The translations under genes and the position numbers were made by a program. Below the pieces are notes generated by a model. It saw only the letters and a program-made list of their open reading frames with translations, made no database searches and was not told the DNA's origin. Positions 27,835 to 36,411 of a DNA stretch of 64,000 nt are shown in pieces (position 1 is the first letter of the stretch; every line of letters begins with the position of its first letter). The stretch covers positions 2,046,001-2,110,000 of the forward strand of contig NZ_CP032869.1 in assembly GCF_003576455.2 (NCBI RefSeq). The letters are read 5' to 3'. Source of the DNA: Mucilaginibacter celer (GTDB lineage: Bacteria > Bacteroidota > Bacteroidia > Sphingobacteriales > Sphingobacteriaceae).

Positions 27835-30800
27835 CATACTAGTTTGTTGATTATTAATTGCAATCTTCTTAATTGCTTACACAACCCGGTACTCCAAAGC
27901 GCACGGAATAGCCTAGTCAAGCCTTCCGAAATATCCACTTTGGGGGCTTTACCTAATGCCGGACGTTTTTGCAGGCTAAGCAATGTCAATCCGGTCTTCA
28001 ACTCCGAGTCCGGCATTTTATTAATAAGTTCGTTTTGGATTGCGGTTATCAACTGCTCTTCATTCATGACCATAAATGACGATCCAACGCCCATGCCAAT
28101 GCGTCTTAAAACTGCCTGTATCAGCAAAATATTGCTTAAGGAGATTCCCCATTCTTCAAGAAATGCGTTGTCGGTTAACGGATCATTGTATAAAGACCTT
28201 GCCGGTTCGTTTTGATGGTCATGTTCGTCAACTCCATCATTACCATACTGTTGCATCATATGATAAACTTCGCGTTCAGTTTTGGATAGGCTGAACGGTT
28301 GAAGGTAATCACGAAAAAACTCATAAGACATACCCATCCTGCCAGAGGGCAACAGACCCATCCCAGGGTCATTCAGCTCCAGGGCGATGCAATCTGCAAC
28401 GTTTGCCCAATGAATAGTCTCTGACATTAAAGCAATCAGTTCATCCATCGTATCAAGATCTACTGTTCTTTTTCCGTCGGTAGGAGCAGCTGCTATAAAT
28501 TCGATAAGTCCTCTTACAGCTAACGCCGTTGGCACAATTTCACTGTTCTTTTTATAAAGGTCCTTTACTGCCGTCGGAAAATCGCTGTAACATGCGATCT
28601 GATGCGGTAGACGCAGATCGTTTGATGCAGCTTCATGCAACAAGTGTTCATTCAATAGGACCAGGTGCTTTAGTAGCACAGGAGCATCCAAATCGGTAAG
28701 TAGTTTACTGATGCGGGCTATCAGCGAATTAACAATTTTCATGCATAGCGAGTTTTTTTCTCTCGTGTCGGTAATATTTTCGGGTACGGGCGTTTCCAAA
28801 TCAAGGTTGGGCACAAGGTAATCGTCTATCAGCGCTTTATCTGCGTCATTGATATGGCGTTCAAAAGAAAGCCCGCGATTGTCCAGGAATGGATTGTCAT
28901 CACTATTAGTAACAAGGATCATCTTCGCGTGACCGGGCGACATAACTTCACGTATGGTATGCTCAATTTGATCTTCTGTTATTGAAGCTTTTTTATGTTT
29001 TTTTAATAATATATTGAATCCCTTAAGAACAGTCCCCATAATCGCACGTTCAGCATCGTTATTTTCCTCATCTGCTAATGCGGGCCCAAGTCCCAATGGG
29101 ATCTCGATCGTTATTCGCTGTCCTTCAACATACATTTCCATCAGCACTGGCACTGGCCGCTTTTCTAACCAATTTTTCGGATCATGGTCTTCAAATACCA
29201 TTCGGTCGATATCTAAATACACTTCGGCCGGTAAGTTCGGCAGAGAACTGATGCAGAATTTTAAATGGCTGGTCATTTTGTAGAGCCAGAACGCGACGGC
29301 TTCAGTGTACAAAGAGATCTCAATCTTTTGTAACCGGCTTTTAGCATCTGTATTCATGATCCAGATCGGTATTCCATAGCTTTCAATCAGGAGAATGTTT
29401 TGTGGGGTATAATCCTGCATAGTATAAATAGGGGCATAATCCCTGTTCCGCTTTACGGGGATATCGCTTGGCATACGACCTCTATACAGCCGGGCAGCGT
29501 GTTCATCCCGAAAAGCAACCATCTGTCGCTGGTAATCAGTGCCAACACCCATCATCGTCATATAGCCGGGCGTTTCGTCACGGGGTAATAAAGAGCCTCC
29601 GTTTTGCTGATAATAAACATAGTTGTCCAATGAAGAATTACCAGGCCCAAATCTGGTAGTTTTCCCTGCGCGACCGACCGCCTTAGCATATTTCCACAAA
29701 CTCAGGGGTTCGAGTTGTCCCTCAAAGACGATCTTTTCAAAGTCGGCGAATGAAAAAAACAATGTTTGATTATCTCCATTGGGCTTCGGCCAAACGAAAT
29801 ACATTGTTCCGCCGATACCGGCACCGATAAAAAGGGTCAGTACTTTCATCCGCCGGCTCTCATCCATGGCATTCAGGTATGAAGAGACCTGTTCGTACCT
29901 GGCCGTATATGGGTCTGTTAAAGCCCCGATTTTAGCATGCGGTTTCATCTGTGCCAATATTTTTTCAGGAGATGGATCTATCTCCCCTTTGAGTAACTGG
30001 ACATAGGCGAATTTATCCAGGTCAATCTGAAAGACTCCTTCAATAAATTTATCTTCGTCCTCTCCGGCAGGAGGTTTAATATCGGTGAGCGCCCAACCCA
30101 TTTCATCTGCATACTGGTAAAACCTTTTCCATTGTCTTTTAAAAAATGCGGCAGATAGCTCATCGGTCTGATCCATTTCTTTTGCCAATGTCTTAATATA
30201 ATCCGCTATAGCTTTCGTGATAGTAGCCGGTATCAGGCATATAATCTCGTCATCACCATCGAAAAAAGGTTTGGAATAAAGAGCCGACTCAAACGGGTCA
30301 TGCTGTTCGCCAAGCGCAGTTTTTGTGATCAGAAAATGTGTGATGGTTTCTTCGTCGATCTCAAACTCAGCATATAATTTTCCGAGCCATTTTTTATTAA
30401 AACGTATAGTACCGATCAGGGCATTAAACTTTTCAAGTTGCGGCACATGGATCGTATCATCTTCAATTTCTTCAATGCTATACCTGGGCAGGCTGGTTGT
30501 ATTGACCATGGCCTCACTTATTATCAGCAATAAGTGGGCAGCCTGCCGGACTTTCTCTTTGTAGTTCACGGAAAGGTCGTTCTTTGTCATAAAGATACCT
30601 TCAAGCAAGTTGTTCAGGTTTTCAGTCGAATCAGTATTGATGCCCGGTAGTACCCGATAATTACCTCCGAAAAAAACAACATTTTCGACGAAATAACTTA
30701 CAGTAGGATCTTCCATGTAGTCAAATAAAAGGTGTTCCTGAAAGAACTTTTGGATCTCTTTGTAAGTTGTTTGTTGCCCGTTGGTTTCTCCGGTCCTGAT

Positions 30801-30983
30801 AATTTCGTCGGTAAACTCTTCAAGCCGGGTGTTTTTTCCGTGATTCTGAACCTCTAACTGCAAGGCAGCTGAAATCGCCAGCAACTCAGTTTGATCGAAG
30901 CTTTTGATAAAATGCCCGATTGCTTTCGCATCACCCATTTCCATGCCATCAGAGTTATTATGGTCAACTGATCCCGTTTGCAT
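27627..30983 (-). CDS. Large protein of unknown function, third gene of an Abi-like operon; 3' end altered at junction
   Basis: The frame of 1118 codons starts at an ATG at 30983, seven bases after the previous gene. The product is soluble, mostly helical and acidic, with no Walker, nuclease or membrane motif that I can see. Regions that look conserved include FFGGNYRVLPGI (about 105) and VLMEMYVEGQRITIEIPLGLG (about 630). The last 70 or so codons (below base 27835) run antisense through the holin remnant and are rich in Lys, Asn, Pro and Thr, so they are not native. The natural end has probably been lost or replaced. Coupling to an Abi_C-domain gene and a HEPN-like gene suggests a defence role. 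Confidence 0.6.
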   Translation of the reverse strand: MQTGSVDHNNSDGMEMGDAKAIGHFIKSFDQTELLAISAALQLEVQNHGKNTRLEEFTDEIIRTGETNGQQTTYKEIQKFFQEHLLFDYMEDPTVSYFVENVVFFGGNYRVLPGINTDSTENLNNLLEGIFMTKNDLSVNYKEKVRQAAHLLLIISEAMVNTTSLPRYSIEEIEDDTIHVPQLEKFNALIGTIRFNKKWLGKLYAEFEIDEETITHFLITKTALGEQHDPFESALYSKPFFDGDDEIICLIPATITKAIADYIKTLAKEMDQTDELSAAFFKRQWKRFYQYADEMGWALTDIKPPAGEDEDKFIEGVFQIDLDKFAYVQLLKGEIDPSPEKILAQMKPHAKIGALTDPYTARYEQVSSYLNAMDESRRMKVLTLFIGAGIGGTMYFVWPKPNGDNQTLFFSFADFEKIVFEGQLEPLSLWKYAKAVGRAGKTTRFGPGNSSLDNYVYYQQNGGSLLPRDETPGYMTMMGVGTDYQRQMVAFRDEHAARLYRGRMPSDIPVKRNRDYAPIYTMQDYTPQNILLIESYGIPIWIMNTDAKSRLQKIEISLYTEAVAFWLYKMTSHLKFCISSLPNLPAEVYLDIDRMVFEDHDPKNWLEKRPVPVLMEMYVEGQRITIEIPLGLGPALADEENNDAERAIMGTVLKGFNILLKKHKKASITEDQIEHTIREVMSPGHAKMILVTNSDDNPFLDNRGLSFERHINDADKALIDDYLVPNLDLETPVPENITDTREKNSLCMKIVNSLIARISKLLTDLDAPVLLKHLVLLNEHLLHEAASNDLRLPHQIACYSDFPTAVKDLYKKNSEIVPTALAVRGLIEFIAAAPTDGKRTVDLDTMDELIALMSETIHWANVADCIALELNDPGMGLLPSGRMGMSYEFFRDYLQPFSLSKTEREVYHMMQQYGNDGVDEHDHQNEPARSLYNDPLTDNAFLEEWGISLSNILLIQAVLRRIGMGVGSSFMVMNEEQLITAIQNELINKMPDSELKTGLTLLSLQKRPALGKAPKVDISEGLTRLFRALWSTGLCKQLRRLQLIINKLVWSKYNKATHPNPFQPEWSRCAAKRPSVILTKRKVNNKSTTTTKSVIISAMMPLALCTPSYFNNLNFVSR

Positions 30984-30990
30984 ATATTCC

Positions 30991-31938
30991 TTATAACTGA
31001 TTAATTGAATCGATAACCTTTTGAATAACCGTGCCTAAATCAATGATGTCTTTTTCGCTGATTACGAGCTTATCGCCAATCTTGTAATCTTGATCACCGG
31101 TAGCGTTCAGATACTTGGCATCAACTATACCGCCTTTATGCTCCAGCAAATGCCTTCTTTGCGTAAACAACAGCAATGTCTGGCGCTCGCTTGGTGTCAA
31201 CCAACTCTCGTAGCTTTGTTGCTTCAAAGCCATCCATAGTTTATCGGCGCGGTCTGGATTTTGGAAAGCGTTGAAAGGTGCCGGTACAGCAGAAATCATA
31301 TTGTACCTGATTTCGCTGAATGCCTGAAGAGTTCCAATACATGCTGATACGGCTTGTTCGAGAATGGTTTTCACCAGGATAGCGGCCTCCGTTTTGGATA
31401 AAGACAATTCTAATGAAGTACGGATGGCATCGGTCCTCGAAGCGGTGAGGATGGTTTTTTGTATCGCTTCATAAGCATTTCGCAACACTGAACTGTAACC
31501 GCAGGACGGGCAGAAATAGGCCGCGCCGATTACTGAAAACCGGACGTCACATTTTTCACATTGTATGTCCACCTCAAATTCAGCCATGGAATTCAGCGTT
31601 TTAAGATTGCCTAAAATGGCATGGCCGTAGTTCCAGTTATCCATGATGGACCGGCGAAGATCTTCTATGAAGGCCGACCTTTGCCCCGCGGGCAAATAAT
31701 TTTTCGCCGGAGAATTGTTTCTGCAGGACGGGCAGAAACATTCTTCATCCCTGACGATGTTTCTCCAATCATCCTGGTTTACTTTGAACAATTCATGGCA
31801 ACGCTCGTTGGGGCATTGCCGGTCTATCATACCCTTTGCGTCGGGAACTATAGTCAGATTCATCGTATCGCCTTGCAGCGATTCGATTTCCTCTCTGAAA
31901 CTCTTTAATTTATTTTGTAGATCCCTGATGGTTCCCAT
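30991..31938 (-). CDS. Zinc-ribbon protein with HEPN-like C-terminal domain
   Basis: The 315-residue protein has an N-terminal coiled coil (about 1-30), then two zinc-ribbon-like units: CPNERCHELF with CFCPSC (about 41-76) and CEKCDVRF with YFCPSCG (about 128-148). The C-terminal helical region (about 170-315) ends with a RRHLLEHKGG motif near 266-275, followed by a YLNATGDQDYKIGDKLVIS segment. That pattern resembles HEPN domains with the R-x(4-6)-H ribonuclease signature. It could be a toxin-like or sensor protein. It lies between the Abi_C-domain gene (20 bases upstream) and the large unknown protein (7 bases downstream), so all three are probably one transcript. Confidence 0.65.
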   Translation of the reverse strand: MGTIRDLQNKLKSFREEIESLQGDTMNLTIVPDAKGMIDRQCPNERCHELFKVNQDDWRNIVRDEECFCPSCRNNSPAKNYLPAGQRSAFIEDLRRSIMDNWNYGHAILGNLKTLNSMAEFEVDIQCEKCDVRFSVIGAAYFCPSCGYSSVLRNAYEAIQKTILTASRTDAIRTSLELSLSKTEAAILVKTILEQAVSACIGTLQAFSEIRYNMISAVPAPFNAFQNPDRADKLWMALKQQSYESWLTPSERQTLLLFTQRRHLLEHKGGIVDAKYLNATGDQDYKIGDKLVISEKDIIDLGTVIQKVIDSINQL

Positions 31939-31958
31939 TTTGTCTTATTTTATCTGAT

Positions 31959-33116
31959 TCATGAATGAACGTCTACGATGTTTTCTTCTCGCCTGAATTC
32001 GTAGGTCTGTAACAAAAAGCTGCACACCGAGCCTGAAATATTTACTGCCAGTTCAGCATGCCTGGCCGATGGTTTGACATTGGTGATCCGCTTGCCATGT
32101 GCATCACTATGCTTATTCCGCAAACTACCCAGCCCGGTTACGATGGAGACACAGCCAGATAGGATCTGCCTGAAAATCGGCTCAGTATGTGCTTCGGGGG
32201 ACAGGTTAAGTTGTTTTGCCGTCAGTCTGTATAAATTTGGCAGATCCATCCCGTCGTCATACTCCACCAGACTTTTATCCAGGATATACTTGCAAACGGT
32301 TTCCACCAATGATCTTGCAGACGTGATGGCTGCCGCCGGATCATCTTTAAGCCTGTTGAGCGCTTTTCGCCAATCCTGATTAATGAAGGCCATATCAACA
32401 TGCGGGTTAGCTTTAGTGAAAAGATGTTCCTGGGTGACATTTAAAATCTGTTGGCTGGCTGTTAACAAGGGTTCAAAGGTAGCATCAATGAACGCCTCCC
32501 TTTCCCGGTAGCCGCCCTGGCCTTTGATGAACTGCCAAAAACCATCCATGTGGGGGTTTTCACTGATATAATCCGGGACAAGTTCATGAAGCAAATGATG
32601 CTTCATGATGTCCTTTCTTAACAGATGGTAATGCTGCTCGTTCACACTGTTATTCCGTGCTCTGATCCTTACTAAATGATAAAAGTAAGTTGTCTTTTTC
32701 GAGTAATCACCCGCATGCTGTTGCCAGGAAGAGGTTATTCTTTCCTGAAATGAGTTCCCGATGCCCATTGAGGCAAGATCCTTAACAATACCTGAAATAT
32801 CGGGAACATAGTTTAGCAAAGGTATCGTCGCCTCTAACAGGCAAACCAGTAATTCTGAGAATTCCGGTAAGGGCTTGCAAAATAGCTTATTGAGGAATAG
32901 CCCCAAAATCTCTTTTTCAGTTTCGCTAACACCGGGCAACCAGGAAAACGGATCGTCTTCCTTCACTTTTTGCGCCTCGTTAAATGCCTCCGCGTAAATA
33001 TCTGTAAGATCTAACGTATTGGTCATTCGGGTAAAGTCAGAATTGGACATCAAACCTTCAAAGCCAATGGCAAGCAGATCTTTATATAATGGATTAAGCA
33101 CAGCAAGAATATTCAT
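31959..33116 (-). CDS. Abortive-infection family protein with Abi_C-type domain
   Basis: From the ATG at 33116 the product is about 385 residues; a TTG 45 bases upstream is a weaker start. The N-terminal two thirds are helical and not recognised. The C-terminal part has RSLVETVCKYIL (about residue 260) and LGSLRNKHSDAHGKR, then SARHAELAVNISGSVCSFLL. These fit the Abi_C domain found at the C-terminus of abortive-infection proteins. The invariant RNK-x-SDAHG motif is HEPN-like. It leads a three-gene minus-strand operon. A role in phage defence is inferred from the domain and operon and has not been shown. Confidence 0.75.
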   Translation of the reverse strand: MNILAVLNPLYKDLLAIGFEGLMSNSDFTRMTNTLDLTDIYAEAFNEAQKVKEDDPFSWLPGVSETEKEILGLFLNKLFCKPLPEFSELLVCLLEATIPLLNYVPDISGIVKDLASMGIGNSFQERITSSWQQHAGDYSKKTTYFYHLVRIRARNNSVNEQHYHLLRKDIMKHHLLHELVPDYISENPHMDGFWQFIKGQGGYREREAFIDATFEPLLTASQQILNVTQEHLFTKANPHVDMAFINQDWRKALNRLKDDPAAAITSARSLVETVCKYILDKSLVEYDDGMDLPNLYRLTAKQLNLSPEAHTEPIFRQILSGCVSIVTGLGSLRNKHSDAHGKRITNVKPSARHAELAVNISGSVCSFLLQTYEFRREENIVDVHS

Positions 33117-33874
33117 GTCTTTAAATTTATAGGTTAATATTTGAAATGCTCGGATCACCAATCGCTATTAGTAGTGTATCGAAGTTTGATCAATACCTTT
33201 TGCTGTAAATTCGGCGAAGAAAAAATCAGGCTTCGCTATAACTTTTTAATATCTACTATTCCCGATCCGGTAGCAACCGTCTATTCATGATAACTGGTTT
33301 ATTAAGGTGAATTTAAATATTTTACGCCCGGTTCACTCATGGTATTGTTCGCCTTTCGATGTTTTTAATACAGCAAAGAAAAAGTGATACTGCGCAGTGT
33401 ATTTGCGTAGTTGATTTTTTTATTTTTTTTAAGGGGCAAGAGCGTTTCCTGGTTAAGCCTGGCCCGGCTATTCGCTGTATCCGCTATGCGGGATGCCGCT
33501 GCTATCCGTAACGCCTCCTTGGCCGAATCGGGAATATCCGCCGTTCGTCATCCTGATTTTGAACGTTTCCGGCAATACACTTCGCCTTCGGCTCCAATGG
33601 CATATTTAATTTAATCATTTTATTTTTAGTCGAAACGGGTAAAAAGCGCAGCTAATATCCTGCCGGACCTGTCGTTGGGTTCGTCAAAAGACTACCGCAT
33701 AAACGGCTGCCTCCCCAAAGGGTCCCCTCCAATTATTCAGTTTCCTTTTGCCCTTTCTTCCGGCACTTCCTATTGCTTTCTTTTTTCCCTTTTTCTTTTA
33801 AAAATAATCCACCAGGACAGGGCGACAAAAGAAGAGCAAACAAATAATTATTCATCATTTAAACATTTAAAAGT
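33117..33874. other. Divergent regulatory region between the Abi-like operon and the ssb/PRTRC genes
   Basis: About 760 bases separate the two divergent operons. A short frame at 33411-33614 exists but has no protein-like pattern beyond a hydrophobic start. A perfect 10-base palindrome, ACTGCGCAGT, lies at 33389-33398. The segment from about 33430 to 33600 is G/C-richer than its surroundings. Position and strand suggest promoters in both directions and possibly a transfer or replication site of the element, but no repeat set or nick-site motif was recognised. Confidence 0.4.
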
Positions 33875-34267
33875 ATGCTATTCACAGGAAGAATCACCGC
33901 AAATGCAGAAGTAACAGCGGTAAAAGGGGACAAACAGGTAGTTAATTTCACTGTGGCCATCAACCAGAGATGGACGAATAAAGACGGTGATAAAAAGGAA
34001 AAGTCAGCATTTGTTAACTGCGCCTACTGGCGTAATACGGGTATCGCCGAGTACCTCGCCAAAGGTGCGGTAGTTGAAATTTCAGGATGGGTCGAAGCAC
34101 AGGCTTATAAGACCAATGCGGGTGAAGCCAATGGCAGGTTGGTTTGCACCTGCGATAACATCAAGCTGTTTTCGGTTGCTGCCAAAGCAACACAGGAAAC
34201 AGGCAAGCCTGAAAAGGCAAACGCTGCTGCCGGATCGGGTACTGACGATGATGATTTACCTTTTTAA
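33875..34267 (+). CDS. ssb: Single-stranded DNA-binding protein
   Basis: The 130-residue protein has an OB fold (about 1-105): LFTGRITANAEV, NFTVAINQRW, FVNCAYWRN and AVVEISGWVEAQAY. A low-complexity linker follows, and the acidic tail DDDDLPF is the contact site for repair and replication partners. It is shorter than typical chromosomal SSB proteins, as is usual for copies carried on mobile elements. It heads the PRTRC gene cluster, ten bases before the next gene. It should protect single-stranded DNA during transfer or replication of the element. Confidence 0.92.
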   Translation: MLFTGRITANAEVTAVKGDKQVVNFTVAINQRWTNKDGDKKEKSAFVNCAYWRNTGIAEYLAKGAVVEISGWVEAQAYKTNAGEANGRLVCTCDNIKLFSVAAKATQETGKPEKANAAAGSGTDDDDLPF

Positions 34268-34277
34268 TCCCGAAGCC

Positions 34278-34760
34278 ATGAACGAACCAATTCAATTTTC
34301 AGTTCAGAGCCTGCTTAGCCAACGAAAAGGTGTCATTCACGGTGCTATGTCCCCCTTGCTGTTCGCAAAGGAAATGGCGGAATCTGTCGCCTTTAAATAT
34401 AACCGGGTTGCAAGGGTATGGTTTAAAGATGAACGTATCAACCAACATTGGGAGGACGGCGGACTGACCGGACATGATACGCTGATTATAGGTATGCAAT
34501 ACGCCAATGACCTTTGGCTGAGCCTATGGGTGGATGCCGGGGTTGGAGGCGTGCCTGTCGCTATGGCGCTCCAGTCTGACGGTATCGTTGATGTCACCGG
34601 GGTGTACCGGGAAACCGTTTACGCCCGGAACCTTACTGACGGGGAAATCAAAGAAATCTTCGATTCCATCTTTGCCAACCCCGCCCTGATCAGTATCAAA
34701 AACGACGAAATCACTTCAATCCCCGCTGTGCCTCCGGCAGACGAAAATAACGAATCATGA
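34278..34760 (+). CDS. PRTRC-linked hypothetical protein
   Basis: The 160-residue product starts at the ATG at 34278 and ends with a 4-base ATGA overlap with the next gene. It has a mixed alpha/beta pattern (KYNRVARVWFKDERI, DTLIIGMQYANDLWLSLWVD) and an acidic C-terminus. No catalytic motif is evident. Its place between ssb and the PRTRC genes is typical for plasmid- and integrative-element-borne clusters in Bacteroidota. I know of no defined function. Confidence 0.65.
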   Translation: MNEPIQFSVQSLLSQRKGVIHGAMSPLLFAKEMAESVAFKYNRVARVWFKDERINQHWEDGGLTGHDTLIIGMQYANDLWLSLWVDAGVGGVPVAMALQSDGIVDVTGVYRETVYARNLTDGEIKEIFDSIFANPALISIKNDEITSIPAVPPADENNES

Positions 34761-35419
34761 AAACAATCACATTGAATTTATACAGCTTCCCTGAACTTGA
34801 CAGGGAAGCTAAACCAAAGGCGCTGATCAGCAACCGGGAACTGAATTTCGGGTTCGAATGGTGGGACGGCGAACTGGAGGATTTTGTGAACCTCTGCGGG
34901 TACATGGGTATCCGGGTGCTGAAAGAAACCATCAATTTCCGTGGCTTTTATTGCCAGGGGGACGGCAGCTGCTTTTCAGCTATAGTTGATATAGCCCGTT
35001 TGCAGTTGGCCATTAAAGAGCAGTCATGGAAAACTTATGCGCCAAAGCAGGAATTTAACCTGATGCCCGCAGCTATAGACCATCGGGTGATGAACCTTGT
35101 TGCTAAAGGCCTGTTGCCCGACGAACCGCAGATCATCTGCCGGAAAAAGCAGTTCGGTATCGTCGTTGACCTCGGCATCTATGTCATTGATGGAAATGGT
35201 AAAGAGCACCCCAATACCTTTGATGAACTCCAAAAATTAGAAGAATGGCTGCGAAGCGTCGGCGAAGTGCTGAACAATCACCTTTTTAACAGCCTTGAAA
35301 ATCAATACGATTACCTGTGCAGCGATGCTGCCGTCGAAGAAAGCTTCTTAAACAACGATTTCCTGTTTACAGCTGACGGCAAGTCTGCCAATCATCTCGA
35401 AAAACTCTATAACATTTAA
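34757..35419 (+). CDS. PRTRC-linked hypothetical protein, phage/plasmid type
   Basis: The 220-residue product has an N-terminal ITLNLYSFPELDREAKPKAL segment and a conserved FRGFYCQGDGSCFSA motif (about 52-66), which resembles proteins found in phages and conjugative elements. The rest is helical and acidic. It overlaps the previous gene by four bases and precedes PRTRC protein E by eleven. No enzymatic activity can be assigned. Confidence 0.65.
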   Translation: MKTITLNLYSFPELDREAKPKALISNRELNFGFEWWDGELEDFVNLCGYMGIRVLKETINFRGFYCQGDGSCFSAIVDIARLQLAIKEQSWKTYAPKQEFNLMPAAIDHRVMNLVAKGLLPDEPQIICRKKQFGIVVDLGIYVIDGNGKEHPNTFDELQKLEEWLRSVGEVLNNHLFNSLENQYDYLCSDAAVEESFLNNDFLFTADGKSANHLEKLYNI

Positions 35420-35430
35420 AACTCCATCAC

Positions 35431-35997
35431 ATGAAAACGAACTTTTTTCAAAATATCGCCGATATCAATGTTCCCGGCATTTGGAACATCGTAGTCCAGA
35501 CCGATGATAAGGGCGGGTTCACCGTATCCACTCATTTCACTATTACTGCAACCGGGGATGCAGCTTCCAAATTCATCAAACCCTTTGTGTTAAATGGCAC
35601 GGCACAGGAGTTTGACGATGGTTATTTCGGCATGCTCGAAGCCCCGGTCAGGCAAACCTCAGGCCTACTGCACAATATGGATGATTACCTGAAAGGGCTC
35701 GCCAAGGCTAAAGAACAATCGAAAATGGTGCAGGACAATAAAAGTAAGTCACCGAAAGCCAAAACTGATGGTACTTCGGGCGGGGCGGGGCAAGCGGATG
35801 CGGATAACGCTGAAAAGCGCAAGGCCTATACTGACCTGCTCCGGAAGATCGTCGAACTCGAAAGCCTCTGCAAATACGACGAAGCGCTCGAAATCCTGCC
35901 AACTGTTGCGGAATATCCCGACCGGGAAGCAGAGATCATCAAGCGAAAAGCAGAACTGGAACGCAAGCAGGAACAGAAAAAGAACCTTTTATTTTAA
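35431..35997 (+). CDS. PRTRC system protein E
   Basis: The 188-residue protein matches PRTRC protein E in layout: an N-terminal beta-rich domain (FFQNIADI, WNIVVQTDDKGGFTVST, IKPFVLNGTAQEFDDGYF) to about residue 85, a Lys/Ser/Gly-rich linker (about 95-130) and a C-terminal helical region (RKAYTDLLRKIVELESL) with a basic end. Its biochemical role is not known to me. In PRTRC cassettes it is regularly found with proteins B, C and F and the ThiF-like protein, as here. Confidence 0.78.
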   Translation: MKTNFFQNIADINVPGIWNIVVQTDDKGGFTVSTHFTITATGDAASKFIKPFVLNGTAQEFDDGYFGMLEAPVRQTSGLLHNMDDYLKGLAKAKEQSKMVQDNKSKSPKAKTDGTSGGAGQADADNAEKRKAYTDLLRKIVELESLCKYDEALEILPTVAEYPDREAEIIKRKAELERKQEQKKNLLF

Positions 35998-36013
35998 ACT
36001 CAACTCATTCGAT

Positions 36014-36232
36014 ATGTTACGTACTACGCTATTACCAAGAATTTTTATACATAAGGAAAACGGGCAGGAAATTCAATTGTCCGACCCAAACGACAATTTC
36101 AGCCCCGAAGCGGTGCTGAACTTTTACGCACCCACATATCCCATACTCACCAACGCCCGCGTTACCGGGCCTGAGATCAAAAACGATAAAATACAGTACC
36201 GCTTTGAAAGCACCATGGGAACGAAAGGATAA
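36014..36232 (+). CDS. PRTRC system protein C, prokaryotic ubiquitin-like
   Basis: From the ATG at 36014 the product is 72 residues, the normal size of PRTRC protein C, which belongs to the prokaryotic ubiquitin-like (beta-grasp) family. Visible strands are TTLLPRIFIH, QEIQLSD, LTNARVTGPEI and KIQYRFES. It ends in TMGTKG, so a glycine is at the C-terminus, as expected for a tag activated by an E1. E2-like and E1-like genes follow at 37369 and 38109. Conjugation to a target is predicted from gene content and not shown. Confidence 0.78.
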   Translation: MLRTTLLPRIFIHKENGQEIQLSDPNDNFSPEAVLNFYAPTYPILTNARVTGPEIKNDKIQYRFESTMGTKG

Positions 36233-36234
36233 GC

Positions 36235-36411
36235 ATGAAAACAATCATCATCGAACGAAAGGTAAACATTAACCCCAAAAACAGCCAATGGAAACTTTAT
36301 CAGCAATTCAAAAAACTATCGGACAAACTGGACATGCTCCCCGAAACAGGGGAGGTGCAAAACCTTCAGCGCAGAAGCGCCCCCACGGATTTGACCGATA
36401 TGGTTTTCTGA
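36235..36411 (+). CDS. Small basic protein overlapping the start of PRTRC F
   Basis: An ATG at 36235, two bases after the PRTRC C stop, opens a 58-codon frame starting MKTIIIERKVNINPKNSQWK. It ends just where convincing PRTRC F sequence begins in another frame. The composition is natural (hydrophobic strand, then amphipathic helix QQFKKLSDKLDML), while the first 40 codons of the overlapping long frame look artificial. It is therefore likely the true gene in this interval. No family was recognised. Confidence 0.55.
   Translation: MKTIIIERKVNINPKNSQWKLYQQFKKLSDKLDMLPETGEVQNLQRRSAPTDLTDMVF

Noticed and set aside
27835..28215. Continuation of the holin frame beyond 27830
   Set aside because: It is antisense to the large minus-strand protein and has no family-like helices, so it was not called as part of the gene.
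33411..33614. Short open frame in the divergent region
   Set aside because: Poor protein-like pattern, no good ribosome site, and it lies in a region that looks regulatory. Kept only as part of the intergenic entry.
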